NCBI RefSeq assembly: GCF_000621485.1
Contig: NZ_JHYF01000002.1
Location: 124,001 to 188,000 of the forward strand
Reading direction: 5' to 3'
DNA length: 64,000 bases
From: Alkaliphilus transvaalensis ATCC 700919
Lineage (GTDB): Bacteria; Bacillota; Clostridia; Peptostreptococcales; Natronincolaceae
Shown: one piece after another, positions 43,679 through 52,801 of the stretch
Layout of the letters: every line of letters begins with the position of its first letter
Position numbering within the stretch: position 1 is the stretch's first letter
Translations under genes and position numbers: made by a program
The notes under the pieces: model-generated
Databases searched by the model: none
Told to the model about the DNA's origin: nothing
The model's input: only the letters and a program-made list of their open reading frames with translations

Positions 43679-45352
43679 ATGGAAGTAATTAAAAAAATCG
43701 AAAACAAGATCATTAATACAACGTATCTGAAATTAGGATTCCTTTGGCTTATAATCTATAGTACCTTTTCGTTAGTAGATAAACTGGAACCCCATATTTA
43801 TTGGGTTTTTGACATTACCTCCTTTTTGCACTTTCATACTCTGTTGGAGTTTATAACAATCATAATTTATTTTATTGTTTTTACTGTAACCTTTTATACA
43901 TATACAAAAATTCATAGAACGAGGCTATTGGTGTTTGCAGTTATTTTTTTTATGGTAGGTTGGTTGGATTTCTTTCATACTATGAGCTATAATGGCATGC
44001 AAGGTTTTTTTGTCGAAGCTTCAATTCCTAGGGCGACTACTTATTGGATTATAGCAAGGTTGATTCAATCCTTTGGTATGATGATTGCTGCAATTATTCC
44101 CCATGATCATAGGTCAAAGGAAAAGCCCCTTACCTATTTAATACTAGCAGGAATGGGAACTTTATTTATTTTTTATCTCGTAAGTTTTCATTTGGACATA
44201 TTTCCAGTTTTATTTATACAAGGACAAGGGTTAACACATATAAAAGTATATCTGGAATATATTATTATCCTCTTTTTTATAGTGACTATACTTAGAGTTA
44301 TTAAAGACTATCAAGCAACTGAAAGCAAATTTTTTATGTTATATGCATATGGGATTACCTATGCAATCTTCACAGAAGTTTCATTTACAATGTATCGTAG
44401 TGTGTATGATACATATAACTTTTTAGGGCATATTCTTAAGATTATAAGTGCTTTTTACATCTTTAGGGGTATATTTCTATACAATTTAGAAAGACATTTT
44501 AAGCAATTAGATCAGGCCCGTAACACAATAAAAAGTTACGCCGATAATTTAGAACATACCGTTAAAGAGAGAACAATGGAACTTCAGAATAAAAATGAAA
44601 AACTAATTTTAGATCTTGAGTATGCAAAATTAATTCAACAATCATTGCTTCCAGAAGAATTTTTAGTAATTAATAACGTAAAATTTGCCTCGCAAAATTT
44701 TCCATGTGAAAAGGTGAGTGGAGATTTTTACTATATTCAAAAAATTGACGAAGAAAATATTGGATTAGTAATTGCAGATGTTTCGGGACATGGAGTTGCT
44801 GCAGCAATGATGACAGTATTTACTGAGCGAATTATTAAACCAGTCTATTATGACGGAAGAATGGGGAGCTATATTCGCCCTGATAAAACCTTGGAATACC
44901 TTTATCGGGAGTTTAATAAAGCATATTTTCCTGATGAGATGCATATTGTAATTTTTAGTGCTGTCTACAATGCCTCAACGAAAATATTATCCTATTGTAC
45001 AGGGGGAATGAATACGATACCTATTTTATTTAGAAAATCAGGTGAAGTTGAAGTATTGGATCAAAGTGAAGGCTTCCCAATCTGTAAATTTGGTGACTAT
45101 TTTCAACCCCTTTATCAAAGGGCTGAAGTAAACTTAAAAAAAGGAGATAGAATTATTTTTTTTACCGACGGTTTGATGGAACCAAGAGAATTTCAAAAAA
45201 CAATTAATAAAGAAATTTTAATAGATATCATGAAAAAAGGGATGGAAGTAGATGTGTTAGAAGCTAAACGTAGGATTGATCAAGAAATTGTCAACATAAC
45301 AGAAGCTAATATAAATGATGATGACATTACATATTTTATTATGGAAATTTAG
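43679..45352 (+). CDS. MASE3-SpoIIE-type membrane serine phosphatase
   Basis: A 557-residue signalling protein. Residues about 10-265 form a multi-helix MASE3 sensor; a coiled coil (about 275-320, including the VKERTMELQNKNEKL pattern) links to a PP2C/SpoIIE phosphatase domain from about 325. Its motifs are GDFYYI, IADVSGHGVAAAMMT, FFTDGLMEP and NDDDITYF, giving the metal-binding aspartates. Such RsbU/SpoIIE-like enzymes dephosphorylate anti-anti-sigma proteins. No anti-sigma partner genes are adjacent, so its target is unknown. A G-rich ribosome-binding site precedes the ATG. Confidence 0.92.
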   Translation: MEVIKKIENKIINTTYLKLGFLWLIIYSTFSLVDKLEPHIYWVFDITSFLHFHTLLEFITIIIYFIVFTVTFYTYTKIHRTRLLVFAVIFFMVGWLDFFHTMSYNGMQGFFVEASIPRATTYWIIARLIQSFGMMIAAIIPHDHRSKEKPLTYLILAGMGTLFIFYLVSFHLDIFPVLFIQGQGLTHIKVYLEYIIILFFIVTILRVIKDYQATESKFFMLYAYGITYAIFTEVSFTMYRSVYDTYNFLGHILKIISAFYIFRGIFLYNLERHFKQLDQARNTIKSYADNLEHTVKERTMELQNKNEKLILDLEYAKLIQQSLLPEEFLVINNVKFASQNFPCEKVSGDFYYIQKIDEENIGLVIADVSGHGVAAAMMTVFTERIIKPVYYDGRMGSYIRPDKTLEYLYREFNKAYFPDEMHIVIFSAVYNASTKILSYCTGGMNTIPILFRKSGEVEVLDQSEGFPICKFGDYFQPLYQRAEVNLKKGDRIIFFTDGLMEPREFQKTINKEILIDIMKKGMEVDVLEAKRRIDQEIVNITEANINDDDITYFIMEI

Positions 45353-45457
45353 AGGAATTAGCCCCGAAAGCATTAGTGTATTCTCGTAAATGAATTTTAA
45401 CTAAATGGAGATAAACGAGGGGGGGAAGATTATTAGACTTGTGAAGGAGGTACAGAA

Positions 45458-45658
45458 GTGAAGGAATTTATACCCATATTTTTTATTTGGCTAATTGTTT
45501 GTTATGCTGCAACAATTATTATCTTTGAAAGTAATATTTGGGGTATTTTAATTATTATCTCAATGTTACTATCACTATTGACGACGACTTATATAAGTCA
45601 AAAATCTAGAATAGAAGAATTGGATAAAAAAATTGATAAGTTATTAGATAGAAATTGA
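45458..45658 (+). CDS. Small membrane protein with C-terminal coiled coil
   Basis: A 66-residue protein with two hydrophobic segments (residues 4-23 and 28-46) and a short charged helix ending KIDKLLDRN. GAAGGAGG lies before the GTG start. The family was not recognised. It follows the MASE3-SpoIIE gene by about 100 bases and could be part of the same transcript. Its stop codon lies in a 22-bp duplicated segment. Confidence 0.7.
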   Translation: MKEFIPIFFIWLIVCYAATIIIFESNIWGILIIISMLLSLLTTTYISQKSRIEELDKKIDKLLDRN

Positions 45659-45672
45659 TAAGTTATTAGATA
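45632..45672 (+). repeat. 22-bp-period direct repeat over a stop codon
   Basis: ATTGATAAGTTATTAGATA at 45632-45650 and again at 45654-45672. The second copy includes the stop of the small membrane protein gene. Confidence 0.9.
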
Positions 45673-45791
45673 ATAATTAGTATATAATTAGTCTTGTCTG
45701 AGGAAATAGTGCAACTATCATGTTCTGTCTAACACTTTTAATCATATTTTGTTGTAAATATATAATAACTACCATTATGAATAGAATTTAC

Positions 45792-45832
45792 TACCGTATG
45801 TTTTCAGTAATGAAATTGTACGGTATTTTTTA
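45792..45832 (+). terminator. Terminator after the small membrane protein gene
   Basis: TACCGTA/TACGGTA with additional inner pairing, then a T run. The rest of the gap, 45833-46021, holds only short duplicated words and no gene. Confidence 0.75.
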
Positions 45833-46021
45833 TTGCGTGGAAGAAGATAATTGATGGCAATTTTATTTTAGATAAGAGAATCTTGCGTACAAACGGGGCC
45901 TGAATTGATAAGGAATCTAAATTGATAAGGAACCTAAGTTTAAAAATAGAAATCTAGTTTTGTAGTTTCTGTTTAAATATTGAATTTAAATAAAAATATA
46001 TCTAAAATTAATAAATATTTA

Positions 46022-46050
46022 TTGAAAAACAATAATTAATGTAATATAAT
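46022..46050 (+). promoter_or_regulatory. Sigma-A promoter of the DUF2975-HTH pair
   Basis: TTGAAA (46022-46027), a 17-base spacer and TATAAT (46045-46050). Confidence 0.75.
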
Positions 46051-46082
46051 GGTATTAATATAAAGAGAGAGGGGTTAAAAAA

Positions 46083-46592
46083 ATGAGATCAACTGAATCA
46101 ACTGAATCAACTGAATCAACTAAATATCTAAATGTTTTTTTAAATCTTTTAATGCTGATAGGTATTATAGGGTTATTTTTATTTATTCCAATGATATACA
46201 GTATGATTAGAACTAAGGAATTAGAAGGTGTTGGTAGTTTATTATATGTATTATCAGGATTTATAAGCTCGATTGGATCTTTGGCTATTATAGTAATGCT
46301 AAAACGGGTTGTTAGAACTATATTATTTGAGCGAAACCCCTTTGTTGAGGGGAATATTATGAGGTTTAAAAGGATGGCATATATCTTTTTTGCATTTCCT
46401 TTAGTTAGTACGATATATCAATTAACTTTAATAGCTACAGGTAGGAGGGCTTTAGAAGCTACTGGGTCCTTAGGGGCATCATTAGTGTCTGTATTTATTT
46501 CAAATATTTTTATAGGTTGTGTAGTGTTGGTATTGGCCAATGTATTTAGGTTTGCCATGGAAATCAAAAAAGATAATGATTTAACTGTATAA
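46083..46592 (+). CDS. DUF2975 membrane protein
   Basis: A 169-residue DUF2975-family protein with four membrane segments. Directly after the start codon a 9-bp tandem repeat (TCAACTGAA, 46089-46121) encodes three STE units, an unusual N-terminal extension. DUF2975 genes are regularly paired with a small XRE-type helix-turn-helix gene, as here, and the pair probably forms a membrane-linked regulatory module of unknown signal. The two genes are 11 bases apart. Confidence 0.87.
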   Translation: MRSTESTESTESTKYLNVFLNLLMLIGIIGLFLFIPMIYSMIRTKELEGVGSLLYVLSGFISSIGSLAIIVMLKRVVRTILFERNPFVEGNIMRFKRMAYIFFAFPLVSTIYQLTLIATGRRALEATGSLGASLVSVFISNIFIGCVVLVLANVFRFAMEIKKDNDLTV

Positions 46593-46603
46593 GGGGGGCT
46601 AAG

Positions 46604-46825
46604 ATGATTATCGTTAACTTGGATGTTATGATGGCAAAAAGAAAGATCTCTTTAACTGAACTAGCAGAGAGAATAGACCTTACAAATGCTAATCTATCAA
46701 TCCTTAAAACCAATAAAGCAAAGGCCATTAGATTCTCCACACTGGAAGCGATATGTAGAGAACTACAATGCCAACCGGGTGATATTTTAGAATATAGAGA
46801 TGACACAAATGAGGAAGATTCCTAA
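46604..46825 (+). CDS. Small XRE/YozG-like helix-turn-helix regulator
   Basis: A 73-residue DNA-binding protein with a single Cro/CI-type helix-turn-helix: MMAKRKISLTELAERIDLT, NANLSILKTNKAKAIRFSTL and LEAICRELQCQPGDILEY. These are the hallmark features of the YozG/YvaO small XRE group. It is co-transcribed with the DUF2975 gene and probably autoregulates the pair. GGGGGG lies upstream of the ATG. A strong terminator follows. Confidence 0.93.
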   Translation: MIIVNLDVMMAKRKISLTELAERIDLTNANLSILKTNKAKAIRFSTLEAICRELQCQPGDILEYRDDTNEEDS

Positions 46826-46908
46826 TAAAATGTAGAGTAAAATAATATATAAAAGTATATCAATGTGAGTTGCTTTTGATTAAATATTTAAATGAATAAG
46901 CACCCTCA

Positions 46909-46968
46909 CAAAACACCTTAATAAACCATAGCCAACCTGATGGTTTAGTTGAGGTGTTTTGTTTTAAT
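46909..46968 (+). terminator. Terminator after the HTH gene
   Basis: A long stem (CAAAACACCTTAATAAACCAT with ATGGTTTAGTTGAGGTGTTTTG) followed by Ts. Confidence 0.9.
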
Positions 46969-47012
46969 AATTTTATTCATATTTTTGTAAAGTAGAAAAG
47001 ACTTTAAAGATA

Positions 47013-47026
47013 TGTCGAATTATAAT
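47013..47026 (+). promoter_or_regulatory. Possible Spo0A box abutting a -10 element
   Basis: TGTCGAA (47013-47019) lies directly before TATAAT (47021-47026), upstream of the lipoprotein gene. No good -35 is seen, as expected for an activated promoter. Confidence 0.4.
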
Positions 47027-47119
47027 GGAAAATAATAGACATTTTTAAAAGGTACAATTTGCTACTGTGTAGAATACTAGTTAAGGAAAACACAAATAGT
47101 TGGAAGGGGAGGATTAAAC

Positions 47120-47521
47120 TTGAAGAGATTATTGGTTAGTTTGATTATGATTCTGATTTTATCAATTTTCACATCATGTAATTCTAACAATAAGGACAAT
47201 TCTATAAAAGAAGGAACTTTTATTCTAGAACAATCAGGAACAATTATAGGGGCAGTCATGACTCCCCGGATTACCATTTCAGGTGATGATATTTCCTTTA
47301 CATATGACCTTTTAAGCAGTTATTTTCCAACTGGTGACTATAAAATAGAGGAAGACATATTAACAATGATTACCCATGATAAATTATATAAGTACGTATT
47401 CAGAATAGAAGGAGATAAGCTTGTTTTTTTAAAAAGCCAATCGTCAGAGGTTAAGTTAGTAAATGATAGGCATGGTGTTAAGATAATAGACCAAGCCCAA
47501 TTTAAATTGATAAATAATTAA
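47120..47521 (+). CDS. Small lipoprotein of unknown function
   Basis: A 133-residue protein with a signal peptide and lipobox IFTSC (Cys near residue 20), so it is anchored on the outer face of the membrane. The rest looks beta-rich (GTFILEQSGTIIGAV, ITISGDDISFTYDLLS), resembling small lipocalin-like or DUF-type secreted proteins. The TTG start is supported by GGGGAGG. The family was not identified. A possible Spo0A box lies upstream. Confidence 0.8.
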   Translation: MKRLLVSLIMILILSIFTSCNSNNKDNSIKEGTFILEQSGTIIGAVMTPRITISGDDISFTYDLLSSYFPTGDYKIEEDILTMITHDKLYKYVFRIEGDKLVFLKSQSSEVKLVNDRHGVKIIDQAQFKLINN

Positions 47522-47635
47522 TCAAATAGATAAAAGATGTAAAGTCTAGTGAATACCTTTTATCATGTGGAGAATTTATGTTTTGTAGTTTTCTTTATGA
47601 AGTGAATTGATTATTTTAAAAGGAGATATTATCAT

Positions 47636-47932
47636 ATGTTAGCATTCATCGAAATAATAAGGGTTTTGTTTATATTAATATTTGGTACAGGTTTATTAGT
47701 AACTCTAGAAGTGTGGCTTTACGGATTATTAGATATAGCTTTATTAGAAAATTCGTTAGGATGGATGATAGCATTTGCAAATTTAATAATTGTTTTTGTT
47801 GTATATAGAAATAATTTGCAATTTAAAGGATGGTTTAAAAGTAGCAGGTCTAGTAAATTACCTAAATTAATTACAAGGACATTATTGGTTTTAGCAATGG
47901 TATTGATAATTCTTCCACTTATTAAAGGCTAA
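47636..47932 (+). CDS. Small membrane protein
   Basis: A 98-residue protein with three hydrophobic segments (about residues 5-27, 32-54 and 77-96), separated by a short basic loop. AAAGGAG precedes the ATG. No family was recognised and there are no catalytic motifs. It stands between the lipoprotein and a GNAT acetyltransferase gene. Confidence 0.65.
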   Translation: MLAFIEIIRVLFILIFGTGLLVTLEVWLYGLLDIALLENSLGWMIAFANLIIVFVVYRNNLQFKGWFKSSRSSKLPKLITRTLLVLAMVLIILPLIKG

Positions 47933-48006
47933 AATTAAGAAATATAAACTGAATGATGAAATTGAGTCGGTAGAAATAAATGTATTTATACAATGGGAGG
48001 ATTAAA

Positions 48007-48531
48007 ATGAATAGATTGAGATTAGTATTACCGTCATTAAAATATAAAGATGAACTTCTGGATTATAAAAGAGAATTTATTGAAAGTGGAGATAGCATGG
48101 ATGGAACTGCAGGCTTGAGAAATGCTAATACTTTTGAAGAATGGTATAGTGCATTCTGTGATAATTTAAAAGAAGAAACTGTAGGAGAGGGGTTAGTTCC
48201 TGCAACTACATATATGGCTATTACTACAGATGATGAACGCTTGGTAGGAATGATTGATATAAGACATCGATTAAATAATTATTTATTAAACTTTGGTGGA
48301 CATATAGGTTATAGTGTGAGGAAATCTGAAAGAAATAAAGGCTATGCAACAGAAATACTGGCCCTAGCTTTAATAGAATGTAAAAAAATGAATATTAATC
48401 ATGTTTTAATTACATGTGATAAGGAAAATGTTGCTTCTGCCAAGATTATGATAAAAAATGGTGCTAAATTGGAAAATGAAATACCAGAAGGTGAAGGAAT
48501 TACTCAAAGATATTGGATAACTTTAGATTAG
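48007..48531 (+). CDS. GNAT-family N-acetyltransferase (1)
   Basis: A 174-residue acetyltransferase. It starts NRLRLVLPSLKYKDELLDYK; the acetyl-CoA motif is seen in YSVRKSERNKGYATEILALAL, followed by VLITCDKENVASAKIMIKNGAKLE. The second half is typical of the group that modifies small molecules or antibiotics. GGGAGG precedes the ATG at 48007, so the earlier start at 47980 is rejected. Its substrate is unknown. Confidence 0.9.
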   Translation: MNRLRLVLPSLKYKDELLDYKREFIESGDSMDGTAGLRNANTFEEWYSAFCDNLKEETVGEGLVPATTYMAITTDDERLVGMIDIRHRLNNYLLNFGGHIGYSVRKSERNKGYATEILALALIECKKMNINHVLITCDKENVASAKIMIKNGAKLENEIPEGEGITQRYWITLD

Positions 48532-48575
48532 GATTATGTGTATAGCTTTAGAATAGATATCTAATTGGTTTAGTA

Positions 48576-48707
48576 ATTTTTTTATCGAAAAACCCCCTAG
48601 AAGACATTAAAAGTACTAGAACTATAGAAGGAACTATGGTTCGGGGAGTGTGGTTAACGAATGAAAGTCTCCTAGGAGAACTGGAAAAACTCAAAGAAAG
48701 CTACTAG
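48576..48707 (+). pseudogene. C-terminal remnant of an amidohydrolase gene
   Basis: An open frame without a start, reading KNPLEDIKSTRTIEGTMVRG and ending in a stop at 48705-48707. NPLEDI followed by a V-x-G strand is the usual C-terminal signature of imidazolonepropionase-like amidohydrolases. The rest of the gene is missing. Confidence 0.6.
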
Positions 48708-48790
48708 CCTTTGAAAATGAAGAATTAGAGGATGACTGAAAGTAGGTCAAGAATCATGTTAATAGAAATACTTTGATAGGAGAGGATTTA

Positions 48791-49285
48791 GTGATTTTAA
48801 AGACAGAAAATTTTACTATAAGCGAGGCAACTAAAGAGGATGAAAAAGGGATTTTAGATGTATATAATTCAAATCAGCTTTTTCTTTTATCTCATATGGG
48901 GAGGAAAGAAGTAAGTCTTGAATGGTTAAAGCAAGAGCATGAGGAAATGAAAGAAATGAATTTTAAAACCTTAATCGTTAAAGAAAATTTCAATGATACT
49001 GTAATAGGGTTTATAGACTTTTGTCCAATAGAAGAATGCTATTTATCACTACTTATGGTGCATAATTTATATAGAAGTAAAGGATTAGGAAAAGAAATTT
49101 ATGAAGAATTTGAAAACTACATAAGAATGAAAAAATTAAAGTGTATAAGAATTGATGTCGTTTATAATTACAATAAAGAAGTATTACATTTTTGGATAAA
49201 TAGAGGATTTAACGAAATAGAAAAAACTCAATTGAAGTGGTCCCATAATTTACTAGATGCAATAGTGATGAAAAAAAGATTATAA
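48791..49285 (+). CDS. GNAT-family N-acetyltransferase (2)
   Basis: About 164 residues with GNAT signatures: LIVKENFNDTVIGFIDFCP for the central strands, then LMVHNLYRSKGLGKEIYEEF for the acetyl-CoA loop and the C-terminal HFWINRGFNEIEKTQLKW. The GTG at 48791 has GGAGAGG 5-6 bases upstream; the TTG at 48773 would place that site inside the gene. Its stop lies in a 14-bp tandem repeat. Confidence 0.88.
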   Translation: MILKTENFTISEATKEDEKGILDVYNSNQLFLLSHMGRKEVSLEWLKQEHEEMKEMNFKTLIVKENFNDTVIGFIDFCPIEECYLSLLMVHNLYRSKGLGKEIYEEFENYIRMKKLKCIRIDVVYNYNKEVLHFWINRGFNEIEKTQLKWSHNLLDAIVMKKRL

Positions 49286-49326
49286 AAAAAAGATTATAAA
49301 AAAAAGATTATAAAAAAAAGATTACA
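49271..49326 (+). repeat. 14-bp tandem repeat, four copies, over a stop codon
   Basis: AAAAAAAGATTATA three times, then AAAAAAAGATTACA. The first copy includes the end of the acetyltransferase gene. Confidence 0.95.
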
Positions 49327-49454
49327 AAAAGAAGGTGAAGTGGGTTTAGTTGGAAGTGCTGAGAATTGCAGAAACGTGATCTGAAGTATATTAGTTTAAT
49401 TTGCCTAGAACTTATCATTAATAGAAGAGAATACAGTTAGAAAGAGGGAAGTTA

Positions 49455-50279
49455 ATGCAATCTATAAGTAAAGAAAAAAAATATATAAAGCAATATATTA
49501 TTTCTGTGTATTTATTATTTTGGCTAGTGTTATTTCCATTATCGGGTATAGCAATATCAAAATTGGGTGGGGCACCATTAGTCATGCAGTTCTTGACAGC
49601 TATAAACTCATGGGTTCCTACTATAGTTCTTTTAATTATGTTTAAAAAGCTTTATCCAAATAGTACCTTAAAAAATTTTTACACAAATAGTTTTCGAGAA
49701 CGACTAAATATTAGATTATTGATAGTGACGTTCTTAATTCAATTGTTAATTTTTTTGGTTAGTATATATTTTCTAGCAACAAAACAGGGTTTCCCAGTCA
49801 AGAATTTACTGGACTTATCTTCTTCTACAATTATCTCAGCTATTTTTTTTACTTTAATACAGGGAGCAGTTGGAGAAGAAAGTGGTTGGAGGGGATACTT
49901 ACAACAAGCTGTTGAAGAAAAGTTAGGTGTAATTAAAGGATCAATAATAGTAGGTTTAATCTGGAATTTTTGGCATGCACCTTTGTGGTTTGTGTCTACA
50001 GGTTACAATGGAATTGAACTAGTAAAGTATATAATCGTGTTTAGTATATGCATTACATCGGTTGGGGTTATAATTGGGATTTGCTATCATCATTGCAAAA
50101 ATTTACTCGTTCCTATTTGGATTCACTTTATGCTAAACTTCTATACGGAATTTTACCGAGGTGAATTAATAGATCTAATTTCAGTATTTGCATTAGGTTA
50201 TATGATTTTGGCTTTAGTATTTATATATTGGCATAGATTATCGATAAGAAAACTTAATGCTATAGAAAAATTAAATTAG
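49455..50279 (+). CDS. CPBP-family intramembrane glutamic endopeptidase
   Basis: A 274-residue membrane protease of the CPBP/Abi (CAAX) family with about eight hydrophobic segments. The catalytic motifs are EESGWRGYL (E141, E142), FWHAPLW in the next helix and HFMLNF near the C-terminus. Family members process prenylated or peptide pheromone precursors or give bacteriocin self-immunity. No peptide precursor gene was recognised beside it. A G-rich ribosome-binding site precedes the ATG. Confidence 0.92.
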   Translation: MQSISKEKKYIKQYIISVYLLFWLVLFPLSGIAISKLGGAPLVMQFLTAINSWVPTIVLLIMFKKLYPNSTLKNFYTNSFRERLNIRLLIVTFLIQLLIFLVSIYFLATKQGFPVKNLLDLSSSTIISAIFFTLIQGAVGEESGWRGYLQQAVEEKLGVIKGSIIVGLIWNFWHAPLWFVSTGYNGIELVKYIIVFSICITSVGVIIGICYHHCKNLLVPIWIHFMLNFYTEFYRGELIDLISVFALGYMILALVFIYWHRLSIRKLNAIEKLN

Positions 50280-50480
50280 TAACGACATTAGGTTAGAGTT
50301 ATGTGGATTATTTATATACCCATTTCTTCTAACTAAATCAGTCGTCACATTAGCTGTAGGCAGGGCCTTCACCTAGAGGGTGGCTCCGTCAAGAAGTCGG
50401 ACAAAAAATGATATAAAAATTTGAAAAGGTGTTTTAAGACTATGGCAATACAAAATAAAATTGAATAAGGGGAAATTAAC

Positions 50481-50906
50481 GTGAAAAATTTTATTATTGA
50501 AAAAAGTACAAAGGAAGAAGTGGGCTTAGTTGATGACGGTATTGTTAAGTTCAATTTATCGAAAGTTCCTTTTACCCAAGAATCAACCTTTGTAGCTATA
50601 AATAGAGTTATAAGAGGGAAGACGGGGGAATTAATAGCAGGGATTAATAGCATCTTATATTGTTGGAATTGTCTATATATAGACGTGCTATGGGTTAAAG
50701 AGGAGTATAGACAATGTGGGTATGGTGCAGCACTATTAATTGAAGTCGAAAATATAGCAAAAGAAAAAGGTTGTGAACTTGCGCATTTAGACACTTTTGA
50801 TTTTCAAGCAAAAGATTTTTATCTAAAAAATGGATATGAAATTTTTGGTGTTTTAGAAGATTGTCCTTCGGGTCATAACAGATATTACATGAAAAAAAAG
50901 ATCTAG
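50481..50906 (+). CDS. GNAT-family N-acetyltransferase (3)
   Basis: A 141-residue small acetyltransferase. The acetyl-CoA motif is LWVKEEYRQCGYGAALLIEVE, followed by AHLDTFDFQAKDFYLKNGYEIFG, as in small-molecule GNATs. It has a GTG start with AAGGGGA upstream. Three unrelated GNAT genes within 3 kb suggest an accumulation of acquired cargo genes here. Its substrate is unknown. Confidence 0.9.
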   Translation: MKNFIIEKSTKEEVGLVDDGIVKFNLSKVPFTQESTFVAINRVIRGKTGELIAGINSILYCWNCLYIDVLWVKEEYRQCGYGAALLIEVENIAKEKGCELAHLDTFDFQAKDFYLKNGYEIFGVLEDCPSGHNRYYMKKKI

Positions 50907-51121
50907 ATTCCATTTGATTATAATATAATTTGCTTTTATCTTTAAACTTTTCACCTATTTCTGAGCTTAGCCATTAATACATAATAAGTTAGCTTTTATC
51001 AATTTATCACCAGCATGCAGGATAATAAAATATCTATAGGATAGAGTATTTAACAATTACCTCTTCTAAGTCAGTTGAATAAACTGAAAAGATAGAAAGT
51101 CTTAGAGAGGGATTAAATCAT

Positions 51122-51424
51122 ATGGCAACAAAGGGAAGGATTAAACGATTATTTCCAGGAGGCAATACTTCGGTAGGCTTTTTCTCGTATTATCAGTACG
51201 TAATTGATTTAAAGGAAGCGAACCGACTTTACTTACTAAAGGGTGGCCCAGGGGTTGGAAAATCTTCTTTGATGAAGAAAATTGGTCACGAAATGGTAGA
51301 AAGGGGTTATGATATCGAGTTTCATCACTGTTCAGCAGGTCCTGAAGGGGTGGATGCTGTAGTGATACCAGCCTTAAAGGTTGCAATTATCGATGGCACA
51401 TCACCCCATGATGCAGTCTCGTAA
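51122..51424 (+). pseudogene. Truncated P-loop ATPase (PRK06851-like)
   Basis: The first 100 residues of what is normally a protein of more than 350. It opens with KGRIKRLFPGGNTSVGFFSYY and has an intact Walker A motif GGPGVGKSS near residue 42 and the FHHCSAGPEGVDAVV segment, then stops at HDAVS. No continuation of the ATPase is readable downstream. The ribosome-binding site and start are intact, so a truncated protein could still be made. Confidence 0.75.
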
Positions 51425-51591
51425 AGCAATTTTTAAAGAACCACCTACTTTATTTAAAGAGAAGCTTAGAAATAGGCTTTTTTTATTTGGATTCAATTCT
51501 TAGAAGGGAGGTGTAGTGATGCAGATTAAGAAAAGCTTTTTATATGGGGGTACAATAAAAGACCTTAGATATTACTTGAAATCATGGTTGA

Positions 51592-51894
51592 AAGAAAATA
51601 GCCCCTCAGCGGCAACTGAAGAGAACCTTCACCCATAGTTTAGTTGGTTTAGGCTTTGTAATATATATTTCATATCTTATAACTGAGTATTATAACTTTA
51701 AGAGCCTAGCTATTGGACTTTCTTTAGGATGTATTTTACATGTATTAGCAGACATATTAACCCATTCTGGAACGGCTTTATTCTTTCCATTTAGTAAGAA
51801 AAGGGTGAAAATGGCTGTTGTTACTACTGATGGGATCGTGGAGAAGGGAGTGTTTGCCATATTGGTTGGTGTGTTGGTTTTAAGGTATATGTAG
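51592..51894 (+). pseudogene. Broken YdjM-like metal-dependent hydrolase
   Basis: The frame lacks a start codon and reads KRTFTHSLVGLGFVIYIS, then GCILHVLADILTHSGTALFF and TTDGIVEKG to the stop. R-T-x-T-H-S and the H-x-x-A-D motif are those of YdjM-type membrane-bound hydrolases. The N-terminus is gone. An out-of-frame 39-codon ORF with its own GGGAGG site (51519-51638) overlaps the fragment and may be the residue of a deletion joint. Confidence 0.7.
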
Positions 51895-52249
51895 ATTCAA
51901 TAACGTAAAACATATTTTACCAAAATTTAAATTCCATGTGATATAATTTAAAAAGGAGCTAATTGGTTCTAACAATTACTATAGAAGCTCTATACGTGAG
52001 ATATTTATACAATAAAGCAGAAACTCTGAAGAAAAGAAAAAATGTATATGATTCTAATTATTTTGACAAGAGTTCAAATTAGGCAATTATTCATATTAGA
52101 AAATTAAAATCAAATGGAAGTGGTGATTATATAAAATTAATCTAGACCCTCCAATAAGTCATATTGAATATAATTACATCGTATCGAATGTCCAGGTTCT
52201 ATATCTAATATTCATTAATTTTAGATGTGACGGGAGAGGAGGCCAAATT
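51895..52249. other. Non-coding stretch before the sigma-factor gene
   Basis: A+T-rich sequence of about 350 bases without a convincing gene. It should contain the promoter of the sigma-factor operon, but I could not identify a consensus. Confidence 0.5.
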
Positions 52250-52795
52250 ATGCTATCCATTTACATATCAATGCTTAACAATGAATACGATAAGAATACT
52301 TTGACTAAAATTTATGAAGAGCATAGACACGCATTATTGGCAGTTGCAATGAAAATACTTAACAACAGAACATTAGCTGAAGACGCTGTTCATGAGGCCT
52401 TTGTTTCAATAATAAATCATAAAGAAAAATACTTATATTTAGATTATAGGAAAACAAGAGCTTCGTGCGTTTATATAGTGAAGAACAAGTGCATTGATAT
52501 AATCCGGAAACAAAAGCGCTATAGCGATGAAGATTTTGATGAGTTGCAAAATGAACTTAAATCGAGCGATATGCCTGTTGAAGAACAAGTGATTATGTCA
52601 TCAGAGTATAAATCTTTACAAAATGCTGTGAAAACTCTAAACGTAATAAGTCAACAAGTGCTTCTTTTAAAATATTATCTTGATAAGAGTTACATTGAAA
52701 TAGCCAATGAACTTGGGATAACTCCTAAAGAAGTCGATAATATTATGTATTACTCAAAAAAGAAATTAATAAATGATTTAATGAAAGCAAGGTGA
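52250..52795 (+). CDS. ECF-type RNA polymerase sigma factor
   Basis: A 181-residue sigma-70-family factor with regions 2 and 4 only. Region 2 shows LLAVAMKILNNRTLAEDAVHEAFVSII; region 4 shows LKYYLDKSYIEIANELGITPKEVDNIMYYSKKKL as the helix-turn-helix. GAGGAGG precedes the ATG. The next gene, 6 bases away, encodes a membrane DUF4367 protein that is probably its anti-sigma partner, and the secreted proteins downstream are likely targets. Confidence 0.92.
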   Translation: MLSIYISMLNNEYDKNTLTKIYEEHRHALLAVAMKILNNRTLAEDAVHEAFVSIINHKEKYLYLDYRKTRASCVYIVKNKCIDIIRKQKRYSDEDFDELQNELKSSDMPVEEQVIMSSEYKSLQNAVKTLNVISQQVLLLKYYLDKSYIEIANELGITPKEVDNIMYYSKKKLINDLMKAR

Positions 52796-52801
52796 GTTAA
52801 A

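Noticed and set aside
51519..51638. 39-codon ORF with a good ribosome-binding site
   Set aside because: It overlaps the YdjM-like fragment out of frame and has no recognisable family; treated as part of a deletion scar.
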